Origin: Imtechella halotolerans
Lineage (GTDB): Bacteria > Bacteroidota > Bacteroidia > Flavobacteriales > Flavobacteriaceae
Direction: 5' to 3'
DNA: 64,000 nt
NCBI RefSeq assembly: GCF_028743515.2
Contig: NZ_CP117969.2
Location: 617,001 to 681,000 of the forward strand
Shown here: in pieces, positions 19,391 through 28,566 of the stretch
Numbering within the stretch: position 1 is the first letter of the stretch
Layout of the letters: each line of letters opens with the position of its first letter
Program-made: the position numbers and the translations under genes
Notes under the pieces: generated by a model
What the model saw: only the letters and a program-made list of their open reading frames with translations
Databases searched by the model: none
Told to the model about the DNA's origin: nothing

Positions 19391-20434
19391 TTACTTTTTA
19401 TGAAAGGTTACCTCAAAGAGTTTGTCCCAGTTTTTACCGGTTATAAAAAATGTCTTTCGCTCTGGATGATAGGCGATACCATTTAGAACATCGATATACG
19501 GATGTTGCGTTACCTTTTCTTTTAATCCACGGCAATCTATGACACCTACAATAGCGCCATTCTTCGGGTTAATAATCATAATGCCATCCTTACCATAGGT
19601 GTTGGCATAAATAAGCCCATCAACCCACTCAAGTTCATTGGCTCTTGAAAATAAAGCCTTATTGCTGGCTAGTTGTATATACTCCTTCTCTTCAAGAGTG
19701 TTGGCATCCAGGGTCCATATTTTTTCTGTACCATCACTTTTGTAGAATTGAGTGCCATCTGTACATAGTCCCCAACCTTCACGACTTTGTTGGTAAGAGA
19801 ATTGCCCAGTCTTTTCCAAGGTATGGAGATCATAAATGAAACCTACATTTTCTTCCCAGGTTAGTTGGTAAATACGATTGTTTAAAATAGTAATTCCTTC
19901 TCCAAAGTAAATGTCTGATAACTTGGTTTCCTTTAGTATTTCCCCGGTACGATAGTCCACTTTTCGCAAGGCTGATTTGCCTCGTTGTCCAATACTCTCA
20001 TACAAGGTATCATTTAAAAATTCCAATCCTTGGGTATAGGCATTACGATCGTGTGGGTATTCTTTAAGGATGGTATAGGTATACACCTCAGGCGCCTTTT
20101 CGGCGAAGATTTCTATGGGGTGGGTAATGGATTCTGAAGTACCGTCATAGACAAAGGAGGCTTTTAATTGTTGTTTTCCCAGTTTTACATGTTGTAATAC
20201 CACCGTTTTTCCATCACTAGGTAATACCGTACCGTCAATACTGTATTCTACCTTGGACAATAGCGAAGAATTAGGGGTTTTAAGAGCTGGAATTAGGGTG
20301 TCATTTTCTTGAAAAGATTTCTTTTTGCCTTCAATTTGAAGTGAAAAATGAGAGGAGGTTCCTTTGTTGGAACCATTACATGAAAATAAAATTATTGCTA
20401 GAATTGTGATTGCTAATGAATTAACTAGACGCAT
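19391..20434 (-). CDS. Glutaminyl-peptide cyclotransferase, bacterial beta-propeller type, lipoprotein
   Basis: A 347-residue lipoprotein (lipobox IILFSC, Cys19) that would convert N-terminal Gln to pyroglutamate on exported proteins. After a beta-sandwich-like N-terminal extension, the propeller begins near YPHDRNAYTQGLEFLNDTLYES. It continues through FGEGITILNNRIYQLTW, EGWGLCTDGTQFYKSDG, NELEWVDGLIYANTYG and VLNGIAYHPERKTFFITGKNWDKLFEV, all typical of the bacterial/plant QC family. Many exported Bacteroidota proteins carry Gln after signal cleavage, which gives a likely substrate pool (inference). Confidence 0.92.
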   Translation of the reverse strand: MRLVNSLAITILAIILFSCNGSNKGTSSHFSLQIEGKKKSFQENDTLIPALKTPNSSLLSKVEYSIDGTVLPSDGKTVVLQHVKLGKQQLKASFVYDGTSESITHPIEIFAEKAPEVYTYTILKEYPHDRNAYTQGLEFLNDTLYESIGQRGKSALRKVDYRTGEILKETKLSDIYFGEGITILNNRIYQLTWEENVGFIYDLHTLEKTGQFSYQQSREGWGLCTDGTQFYKSDGTEKIWTLDANTLEEKEYIQLASNKALFSRANELEWVDGLIYANTYGKDGIMIINPKNGAIVGVIDCRGLKEKVTQHPYIDVLNGIAYHPERKTFFITGKNWDKLFEVTFHKK

Positions 20435-20488
20435 GATATTTTGAATGTTTATGGCAAGGTATCAATTTTAATTAAGATGGTAAAATGG

Positions 20489-20518
20489 TTGCTAAAAATT
20501 AAAAAGATTGTATCTTTG
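20489..20518 (+). promoter_or_regulatory. Bacteroidota sigma-A promoter for the SRP RNA
   Basis: A TTG at 20489-20491, a 19-bp spacer and TATCTTTG at 20511-20518 match the Bacteroidota consensus TTTG-N19/21-TAnnTTTG. The first paired base of the RNA lies 5 nt downstream, which gives a useful internal calibration of the start-site distance in this genome. Confidence 0.85.
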
Positions 20519-20522
20519 CATC

Positions 20523-20616
20523 GGCAAGTCCTACACGACCAGCTCCTGCAGAATCCTCCAGGGCGGGAACGCAGCAAAGGTATGTGGTTGTAGCGGTGCG
20601 ATGTAGGTAGCTTGCC
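20523..20616 (+). ncRNA. ffs: Signal recognition particle RNA, small bacterial type (4.5S-like)
   Basis: The ends GGCAAG (20523-20528) and CTTGCC (20611-20616) pair. The apical domain contains GGCGGGAACGCAGCAAAGG, which matches the Ffh-binding loop of bacterial SRP RNA (GGAA tetraloop-like turn and the asymmetric AGCA-side loop). The 94-nt length is normal for the Alu-less form. A textbook Bacteroidota promoter lies just upstream. The 78-codon minus-strand open frame across this site is a shadow. Confidence 0.92.
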
Positions 20617-20720
20617 ATTTTTTATTCCCTTTTGTTTCTACTTTTTTGAACTTCAGCAACTTTTCTTTCCAGATTTCTTGATAACTATTTTTGTTGTTTC
20701 TTTGCTGTAAATTCACAACT

Positions 20721-21524
20721 ATGTCTAAAGTAATTCTTGTTACCGGAGGATCATCCGGAATAGGCAAGTCAATAGGAGATTACCTTACTGAAAAAGGCTA
20801 TACTGTTTTTGGTTCCAGTAGAAATCCTTCCCGCACAACCCAAAGTTCTTTTCCGTTAGTAGCTTTGGATGTTACCGATGAAAACTCGATACAACAGTGT
20901 GTAGAAGAGGTGGTTTTTAAAGCAGGTAAAATAGATGTATTGATTAATAATGCAGGGGTTGGTATCACTGGGCCAATAGAAGAAACACCTGAACATGAGA
21001 TTCACAAAGCATTTCAAACCAATTTATATGGTCCTATAGCTATGATTAAAGCGGTATTGCCGCATATGAGAAAACAGCGCAATGGACTAATTATTAATGT
21101 GACTTCTATAGCCGGGTATATGGGACTGCCGTATCGCGGGATTTATTCCGCAACCAAAGGGGCCTTGGAATTGGTCACGGAGGCCATGCGTATGGAAGTA
21201 AAGGATTTTGGCGTTAAAATGACCAATGTGGCGCCTGGTGATTTTGCGACCAATATTGCAGCAGGCCGTTATCATGCACCATTACTTGAAAACTCCCCAT
21301 ACAATGCACCTTACGGACAAACACTTTCCTTAATGAATGACCATGTTGATCAGGGAGGTGATCCTATTAAAATGGCTCAAAAAGTGCATGAAATAATTGA
21401 AACATCCAATCCGCGAATTCATTATAAAGTGGGTGCTTTTATGCAGAAGTTTTCCATTGTACTCAAGCGTTTGCTACCCGATAAAATGTATGAAAAGCTA
21501 CTTAGCAATCATTATAAATTGTAG
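20721..21524 (+). CDS. SDR family NAD(P)-dependent oxidoreductase
   Basis: Classical short-chain dehydrogenase of 267 residues, starting at MSKVILVTGGSSGIG; an upstream in-frame ATG at 20691 would add ten residues not typical of the family. Motifs: TGGSSGIGKSIG (cofactor), LDVTDENSI, NNAGVGITGPIEE, catalytic Ser in NVTSIAGYMGLP and YSATKGALELV with the YxxxK pair. The substrate is unknown. It is encoded just after the SRP RNA and 61 bp before the transaldolase gene. Confidence 0.9.
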   Translation: MSKVILVTGGSSGIGKSIGDYLTEKGYTVFGSSRNPSRTTQSSFPLVALDVTDENSIQQCVEEVVFKAGKIDVLINNAGVGITGPIEETPEHEIHKAFQTNLYGPIAMIKAVLPHMRKQRNGLIINVTSIAGYMGLPYRGIYSATKGALELVTEAMRMEVKDFGVKMTNVAPGDFATNIAAGRYHAPLLENSPYNAPYGQTLSLMNDHVDQGGDPIKMAQKVHEIIETSNPRIHYKVGAFMQKFSIVLKRLLPDKMYEKLLSNHYKL

Positions 21525-21585
21525 CTTTGCAAAGAAATTCACATTTTCATAAAAACAACTCAATTAATATCTTAAACGACAAAAA

Positions 21586-22239
21586 ATGAAATTTTTTATT
21601 GACACTGCCAATCTGGATCAAATTAAAGAAGCACAAGACCTTGGTGTATTGGATGGCGTTACAACCAACCCTTCATTGATGGCTAAAGAAGGAATTACAG
21701 GTCGTAATAATATCTTGAAGCACTATGTTGATATTTGCAATATTGTAGATGGCGATGTATCTGCAGAGGTGATTGCTACTGATTATGAAGGAATGATCAG
21801 AGAAGGAGAGGAACTTGCTGAACTTCATGAGCAGATTGTGGTGAAAATCCCGATGATAAAAGATGGTGTAAAGGCAATTAAGTATTTCTCTGATAAAGGA
21901 ATAAAAACCAATTGCACCTTGGTGTTCTCTGCTGGACAAGCGCTTTTAGCTGCCAAAGCAGGAGCTACCTATGTTTCTCCATTTATTGGACGTTTGGATG
22001 ATATTTCTACAGATGGTCTTAACCTAATTGAGGATATTAGACAAATCTATGATAACTATGCTTTTGAAACAGAAATTCTTGCAGCTTCTGTACGTCACAC
22101 TATGCACGTATTGCATTGCGCTAAAATAGGTGCTGATGTGATGACAGGACCATTGTCTTCTATTTTAGGGTTACTTAAACACCCTTTAACGGATAGTGGT
22201 TTGGCTCAATTCTTAGCAGATCACCAAAAAGGGAATTAA
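21586..22239 (+). CDS. fsa: Fructose-6-phosphate aldolase / short transaldolase
   Basis: A 217-residue class I aldolase of the TalC/FSA type. [16 protein letters not shown] starts the barrel, [13 protein letters not shown] is the substrate loop, and the Schiff-base Lys is in the strand [33 protein letters not shown] region. [25 protein letters not shown] completes the family pattern. Sequence alone does not separate transaldolase from fructose-6-phosphate aldolase activity. The gene is followed by a strong terminator. Confidence 0.92.
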   Translation: MKFFIDTANLDQIKEAQDLGVLDGVTTNPSLMAKEGITGRNNILKHYVDICNIVDGDVSAEVIATDYEGMIREGEELAELHEQIVVKIPMIKDGVKAIKYFSDKGIKTNCTLVFSAGQALLAAKAGATYVSPFIGRLDDISTDGLNLIEDIRQIYDNYAFETEILAASVRHTMHVLHCAKIGADVMTGPLSSILGLLKHPLTDSGLAQFLADHQKGN

Positions 22240-22250
22240 GAAGCAATTTG

Positions 22251-22269
22251 GTAGCTTATGATAAGCTAC
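22251..22269 (+). repeat. Short perfect inverted repeat after fsa
   Basis: GTAGCTTAT and ATAAGCTAC (9-bp arms, 1-nt centre) lie 11 bp after the fsa stop and 60 bp before the clear terminator. It may be an RNA 3' structure or a protein-binding palindrome; nothing more can be said. Confidence 0.45.
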
Positions 22270-22330
22270 AGCTGAAATGAAATGAAATGATAGCACATTA
22301 CTAAGTAAGGTGTGTAAGGTTTTATATCGA

Positions 22331-22365
22331 GGGTTAGACTATAAGTAAAGTCTAACCCTTTTTTT
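22331..22365 (+). terminator. Rho-independent terminator of fsa
   Basis: A 10-bp perfect stem (22331-22340 with 22349-22358, GGGTTAGACT arms, 8-nt loop) is followed by seven T. It closes the plus-strand SDR-fsa unit. Confidence 0.9.
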
Positions 22366-22681
22366 ATCAATAATTATTTTAAGGCATTACTAGCCCATTT
22401 GTTTCGGAAGGTAGTTGAATTCTAATCTGAATCCATTTCATGCTACTGAAAAATCGTCATCCTCAAATGGATTGACTAGCCCTAAAGATGGGAGAAAATC
22501 TACACGATACACCTTAGAATTCAAACAACCCGGTATAGCTAGGTTTGGCCAAAGACAATACCAAACAAAATGTATTTCCTGATAATAATAGTATCATTTG
22601 ATAGTATCAATACTTGGAATATTCTTGAACTTAAGATTATTCTTTTGTTTGGTACATAAAATGAAATTGAAATGTAGGCTT
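22366..22681. other. Intergenic stretch without a clear gene
   Basis: This 316-bp gap separates the fsa terminator from the 3' end of a minus-strand lipoprotein gene. One plus-strand frame stays open for about 50 codons without a good start, and its last third reads GRKSTRYTLEFKQ. That is weakly reminiscent of the N-terminus of IS3-type transposase OrfA proteins, but the match is too short to call. No other feature is seen. Confidence 0.4.
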
Positions 22682-24100
22682 CTATTTTCGGGCATATTCG
22701 GCCAGTGTATTTTCCAGACTTTTGGAAAAAATACCTTCAAAGGCATTGATGATCATACCATTGTTGTCGGCAATAATAGCTTTGTTGAGGTTGTTGCTAA
22801 AGGCTAACTGACGCATCATATCTTTGGATTCAGCACATCTGTATTGTGAGCTATTTAACATCATTCTTGTATCGGCAATTGCATAAAGCCATTCATCTTG
22901 CTTTTCGTTGATATTGATACCTATAAAATGTGTATTAGGGTACATCTGTTTGAGTTGTGCAATTCTATTATGAATGTTATTCATATGATTCTTTTGGTTG
23001 ATGGACCAAAAGTAGAATACATTTACAGGTGCATCTAGGACTTTAGTAAATGAAGTTGTTAGATTATTATTGTCAACAATTGCAATTTTAGGAAGTTGTT
23101 TTCCCGGTTGGAGCGCTATTACCTGGTTGAAAAGCTGTTGAATTTCTTCATGGTGTTTGTTGTTCTTAGAGTAACTGTGAAACGTCTTGAAGTATTCTTG
23201 ATAATCTTTGTTAGAATTATTTTTGTCAAATACATAGGCATAGGCAGCATTTCGGAACATATTGTCTCTAAGCTGTTTTTCCTTCGCTAAACTATCAATG
23301 AGCGATAATTTGTGAAAATGATAATGTCTGGATGTTTCTTGGGTCTCATTTTGGCAACCTCCTAGACAATCGTTATAGGATAGGTTGTTTACTAACATAA
23401 CGACATAGTTGTAGTATGGACGGTAGTGACTTAGCCTGGGATTGTCAAAATTGATATGGTCGCGGTAGGCGTAAAAATCATTTGGAAGTACATCGAGGGT
23501 TTCTGAACCTGTTCTACGACGGTGGGCGTAGGGATATATTTCTTGAGTGCTAAAATAATTGAAGTCAATACTTGCGTTGGCGATTTCAATAGCCTCCGGA
23601 GATAAATTACTAGAGGTGATAAGGTTTTGAAGTTCGCTGCGTTTTAATTGGTATAACGAATCCGTCTTGTATTTGAATGGTATGGGTTCCAAGGCGTAAA
23701 AACTACTTACTTGAGATTCTTCCTCTTCAAACGTAAGGAACATGTCAATAAGGAAGTTGTTGATTTCAGAACCTCGCCCCATGAATACAATGGATTCGTC
23801 GAAGTCAAGAGTGTTTAAACGTACAAAAATACTATCACCACTTTCGATAAATACATATTGATATTCCGGTAAATGACTGAAATTGTATAAGCCGCTCTTG
23901 ATTTTCTTCAAAGACATTGAAAAGCGATTATGAATATCCAAACGAGCAGTATCCACAGGCTCTTCGCCTTTGAAAAGAACTACAATGCTATCTGTAGGAT
24001 TAATTATCTGTCCGGCAAAAAATGTATTGGAAGGATGTTTTTCGGAAGTACATCCTAATAAAACCAAAGCCGGAAAGAAAAAAAGTAATTTTTTTATCAT
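22682..24100 (-). CDS. Lipoprotein with thioredoxin-like C-terminal domain
   Basis: A 472-residue protein with a lipobox (LVLLGC, Cys17). The N-terminal region resembles the DUF4369-type beta-domain seen before TlpA-like domains in Bacteroidota, and the middle is helical. The C-terminal part (about 330-465) has the TlpA-like pattern APVNVFYFWSINQKNH... followed by FIGINI. The CxxC expected after the W is absent (SINQ instead), so the domain is unlikely to do thiol-disulfide exchange. The gene is single and convergent with fsa. Function unknown. Confidence 0.75.
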   Translation of the reverse strand: MIKKLLFFFPALVLLGCTSEKHPSNTFFAGQIINPTDSIVVLFKGEEPVDTARLDIHNRFSMSLKKIKSGLYNFSHLPEYQYVFIESGDSIFVRLNTLDFDESIVFMGRGSEINNFLIDMFLTFEEEESQVSSFYALEPIPFKYKTDSLYQLKRSELQNLITSSNLSPEAIEIANASIDFNYFSTQEIYPYAHRRRTGSETLDVLPNDFYAYRDHINFDNPRLSHYRPYYNYVVMLVNNLSYNDCLGGCQNETQETSRHYHFHKLSLIDSLAKEKQLRDNMFRNAAYAYVFDKNNSNKDYQEYFKTFHSYSKNNKHHEEIQQLFNQVIALQPGKQLPKIAIVDNNNLTTSFTKVLDAPVNVFYFWSINQKNHMNNIHNRIAQLKQMYPNTHFIGININEKQDEWLYAIADTRMMLNSSQYRCAESKDMMRQLAFSNNLNKAIIADNNGMIINAFEGIFSKSLENTLAEYARK

Positions 24101-24229
24101 AATGCTTTTACCAATAGTGCATAAGGTGGGCTAATATACACTTTTTGTAAGACAAAGCTAATCAAGTATGCAAAACCTTGCTGTTAATACCTCGTTAAAT
24201 ATAATAAGGGAAACGTTAATGATATTTAG

Positions 24230-25906
<1,677 letters not shown>

Positions 25907-25912
25907 TATAGG

Positions 25913-25950
25913 AAAGCCTTCAAATATCACCATGTTTTGAAGGCTTTTTT
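25913..25950 (+). terminator. Rho-independent terminator of the ABC-F gene
   Basis: A 12-bp perfect stem (25913-25924 with 25936-25947, core GCCTTC/GAAGGC) is followed by T residues, 7 bp after the ABC-F stop and 23 bp before the next gene. Confidence 0.88.
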
Positions 25951-25972
25951 GGTATATTAGGGCAGTAAACCA

Positions 25973-26728
25973 ATGGCCTTGAAAGATCTTAGTTTTTTAT
26001 TTCTCGTTTTTGCGCTAATAGCAGAAGTAATAGGAACCGTGGGAGGTTTCGGTTCTTCTGTTTTTTTTGTGCCCATAGCCAATATGTATTTTGATTTTCA
26101 AACGGTACTGGGTCTAACGGCTCTTTTCCACTTGTCGAGTAATCTGAGTAAGATTGCATTGTTCAGAAAAGGCCTTGACAAGAAACTATTACTGTATATA
26201 GGAGGGCCTTCGGTGGTGTTTGTAATTGTCGGAGGAATAGCAAGTGCTTATATCGATGCAGCGTATTTAGAGATAGGTTTAGGGATATTTCTTATAGGTC
26301 TTAGTGTATTGTTTTTAATCAATTCACATTTAAAAGTAAAGGCCAATAAAAGAGAGGCCGTAACCGGAGGGGCATTGTCTGGATTCGTGGCCGGAATGTT
26401 GGGAACCGGAGGTGCCATTCGAGGACTAACCATGGCGGCGTTTAATCTGGAAAAAAATGCATTTATCGCCACTTCCGCTTTTATCGATTTCTTTGTGGAT
26501 CTGAGTAGATCTGTGGTATATGTAATCAATGGCTATGTGACCTCAGAGGTTCTTATCTATATTCCTTTTTTATTGGTTATTGGAATAGTGGGAACCTATA
26601 TAGGGAGATACATTCTAAGTCATATCTCCCAAGATAGTTTTAAGAAGATATCGCTTATTCTTATCCTAATCATCGGTGTAACCACCTTGCTGAATGTGGT
26701 TTTGGGCAATATATTAGGGCTGGAATAA
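25973..26728 (+). CDS. TSUP family permease (TauE/SafE-like)
   Basis: A 251-residue membrane protein with about 8 hydrophobic helices. The two inverted halves each open with the TauE/SafE hallmark (AEVIGTVGGFGSSVFFVP; LSGFVAGMLGTGGAIRGL). Family members export sulfite, sulfoacetate or other small anions; the substrate cannot be inferred. The gene lies behind a terminator and is convergent with the symporter gene (7-bp gap). Confidence 0.87.
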   Translation: MALKDLSFLFLVFALIAEVIGTVGGFGSSVFFVPIANMYFDFQTVLGLTALFHLSSNLSKIALFRKGLDKKLLLYIGGPSVVFVIVGGIASAYIDAAYLEIGLGIFLIGLSVLFLINSHLKVKANKREAVTGGALSGFVAGMLGTGGAIRGLTMAAFNLEKNAFIATSAFIDFFVDLSRSVVYVINGYVTSEVLIYIPFLLVIGIVGTYIGRYILSHISQDSFKKISLILILIIGVTTLLNVVLGNILGLE

Positions 26729-26735
26729 TTTGATG

Positions 26736-28463
26736 TTAAATAGTGCTCCGCTGACTAAGTTTTCCTGTGGTCTGGAAAAGAGTTGCCAATAAAATGACCA
26801 ATGCGCAACCTATAAAGTTAAGCCATAAATACCCTAGTTTTTCATCTCCACTATCATAAATGTGGATGGTGAAATAGTATAATAAAATAACAATAAGTTG
26901 TGTAATTACTGCTGCCCAGAATACCGCATTGCCTTTAATAAATTTAATAAAGAAGGCAATCAAGAAAATTCCTAGTACATTTCCATAGAAAATAGATCCG
27001 ATTATATTTACCAGCTGAATAAGGTTTTCTACCAGTGTACCAAAGTTGGCAAATAAAATGGCGATAATTCCCCATAGGAATGTAAACCATTTGGAAGCCT
27101 TCACATAGTGTTCGTCGGTACGGGCCTCTTTATGTCTTCTTTTATATAAGTCCATCGTACTAATGGTACCCAGAGCATTTAACTCAGAGGCAGTAGAAGA
27201 CATGGCCGCAGAAAGGATGACAGCCAGCAAAAGACCAATAAGACCTTTAGGTAGATGGTTTAGAATAAAGTGGATAAATACATAATCCTTGTCATTGGTC
27301 TCACTTTTGGTATTAGCCTGCTTTATAATTTCCTTGGCCTTATTTCGATAGGCGTTCTCCTGCTGGTTAATGGCCATTATACGATCTTTGGCTTGCATAG
27401 TGGCATTGTATTCTTTGATTTCCAAAGCGGCAGCAAAACGGTGTTGAGCCCTTTTCTTTTCTGTTTCCAGCGTCGCAAATTGAGACTCAAGTTCATGATA
27501 GGCATCTGCATGCACTGAATTATGAACCGCTTGGGTAGCGGCAGGGTTAAAGTTTAAGGGAGAACGATTGAATTGATAAAATACAAATACCATCACTCCC
27601 ACAAGTAGAATAAAGAATTGCATAGGGACCTTTAATAGGCCATTAAAAATGAGTCCTAATTGGCTTTCCCGAATAGATTTTCCGGACAAATAGCGCTGAA
27701 CTTGACTTTGGTCCGTCCCAAAATAAGCCATGGCTAAAAAGAAACCACCTGTAATACCACTCCAAAAGGTATAACGGCTATGGGTGTCTACGGAAAAGTC
27801 AAGTATGTTCAACTTTTCATTAGCCCCAGCAATTTTAAGGGCTTTGCTAAAAGTGATATCTGATGGAAGGTAACTCATTATTAGATAAAAGGCTACAAAC
27901 ATTCCAGTCATGATGACAAACATCTGTTGTTTTTGAGTAACATTTACCGCCTTGGTTCCACCAGATACCGTGTAAATGATCACTAAAACACCGATAATCA
28001 GGTTCAGGGTTTTTAAATCCCATCCAAGCACGGCGGATAGGATAATGGAAGGGGCAAAAATGGTTATACCGGCTGCAAGTCCGCGTTGAATAAGGAATAG
28101 GATGGCAGCCAATGAACGAGTTTTTAAATCAAACCGGTTCTCTAAAAACTCGTAGGCAGTATAGACTTTAAGATTGTGATAGATGGGAATAAATACCATA
28201 CAAATAACTATCATGGCCAGTGGAAGTCCGAAGTAAAACTGTACAAACCCCATCCCGTCATGAAAAGCCTGTCCAGGTGTTGATAAGAAGGTAATGGCAC
28301 TGGCCTGGGTTGCCATTACGGAAAGACCTACCGTCCACCAACGTGCTTCATTGTTCCCAAGGATATAATCCTTTACGTTTTTGCTTCCACGTGTTTTCCA
28401 TACGCCATAAATTACGATAAAGCATAGGGTACAGATGAGTATAATCCAATCAATTGTAGCCAT
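26736..28463 (-). CDS. Sodium:solute symporter (SSS family)
   Basis: A 575-residue transporter with 13 or more predicted transmembrane segments. Core SSS motifs include ATQASAITFLSTPGQAFHDG, YTAYEFLENRFDLKTRSLAA and AAMSSTASELNALGTISTMD (Na+ site region). Between about residues 305 and 395 there is a long hydrophilic, helical, Glu/Lys/Gln/Ala-rich insertion predicted to form a coiled coil. Its start codon overlaps the stop of a 33-codon membrane-peptide gene, which follows a PIG-L deacetylase gene, so the three form one coupled operon. The solute is unknown. Confidence 0.9.
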   Translation of the reverse strand: MATIDWIILICTLCFIVIYGVWKTRGSKNVKDYILGNNEARWWTVGLSVMATQASAITFLSTPGQAFHDGMGFVQFYFGLPLAMIVICMVFIPIYHNLKVYTAYEFLENRFDLKTRSLAAILFLIQRGLAAGITIFAPSIILSAVLGWDLKTLNLIIGVLVIIYTVSGGTKAVNVTQKQQMFVIMTGMFVAFYLIMSYLPSDITFSKALKIAGANEKLNILDFSVDTHSRYTFWSGITGGFFLAMAYFGTDQSQVQRYLSGKSIRESQLGLIFNGLLKVPMQFFILLVGVMVFVFYQFNRSPLNFNPAATQAVHNSVHADAYHELESQFATLETEKKRAQHRFAAALEIKEYNATMQAKDRIMAINQQENAYRNKAKEIIKQANTKSETNDKDYVFIHFILNHLPKGLIGLLLAVILSAAMSSTASELNALGTISTMDLYKRRHKEARTDEHYVKASKWFTFLWGIIAILFANFGTLVENLIQLVNIIGSIFYGNVLGIFLIAFFIKFIKGNAVFWAAVITQLIVILLYYFTIHIYDSGDEKLGYLWLNFIGCALVILLATLFQTTGKLSQRSTI

Positions 28464-28564
28464 TAGCGATTACCAGTCATTAATAGATAAAAAATAAAAA
28501 TGTAAACAGCGTTGGCAAGTAACACCAAAGTGTATGATTTTTTCCATTGAAATCTTGAAAGCAT
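28463..28564 (-). CDS. 33-residue single-pass membrane peptide, translationally coupled to the symporter
   Basis: The frame reads MLSRFQWKKSYTLVLLANAV then YIFIFYLLMTGNR. It has a short basic amphipathic start (R4, K8, K9) and one hydrophobic segment of about 18-20 residues. The ATG is 2 bp after the stop of the deacetylase gene (TAG-AC-ATG). Its TAA overlaps the ATG of the symporter (TAATG). Such tight packing on both sides makes it very likely to be translated. It is probably a small accessory subunit or leader needed for symporter synthesis or stability; that role is inference. Confidence 0.7.
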   Translation of the reverse strand: MLSRFQWKKSYTLVLLANAVYIFIFYLLMTGNR

Positions 28565-28566
28565 GT

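Noticed and set aside
20531-20767. 78-codon minus-strand frame
   Set aside because: It covers the SRP RNA and the start of the SDR gene; its protein has no recognisable pattern.
22441-22565. Possible transposase OrfA remnant (RKSTRYTLEFKQ-like residues)
   Set aside because: Only about 13 residues resemble the family, there is no start codon and no terminal repeats; chance is likely.
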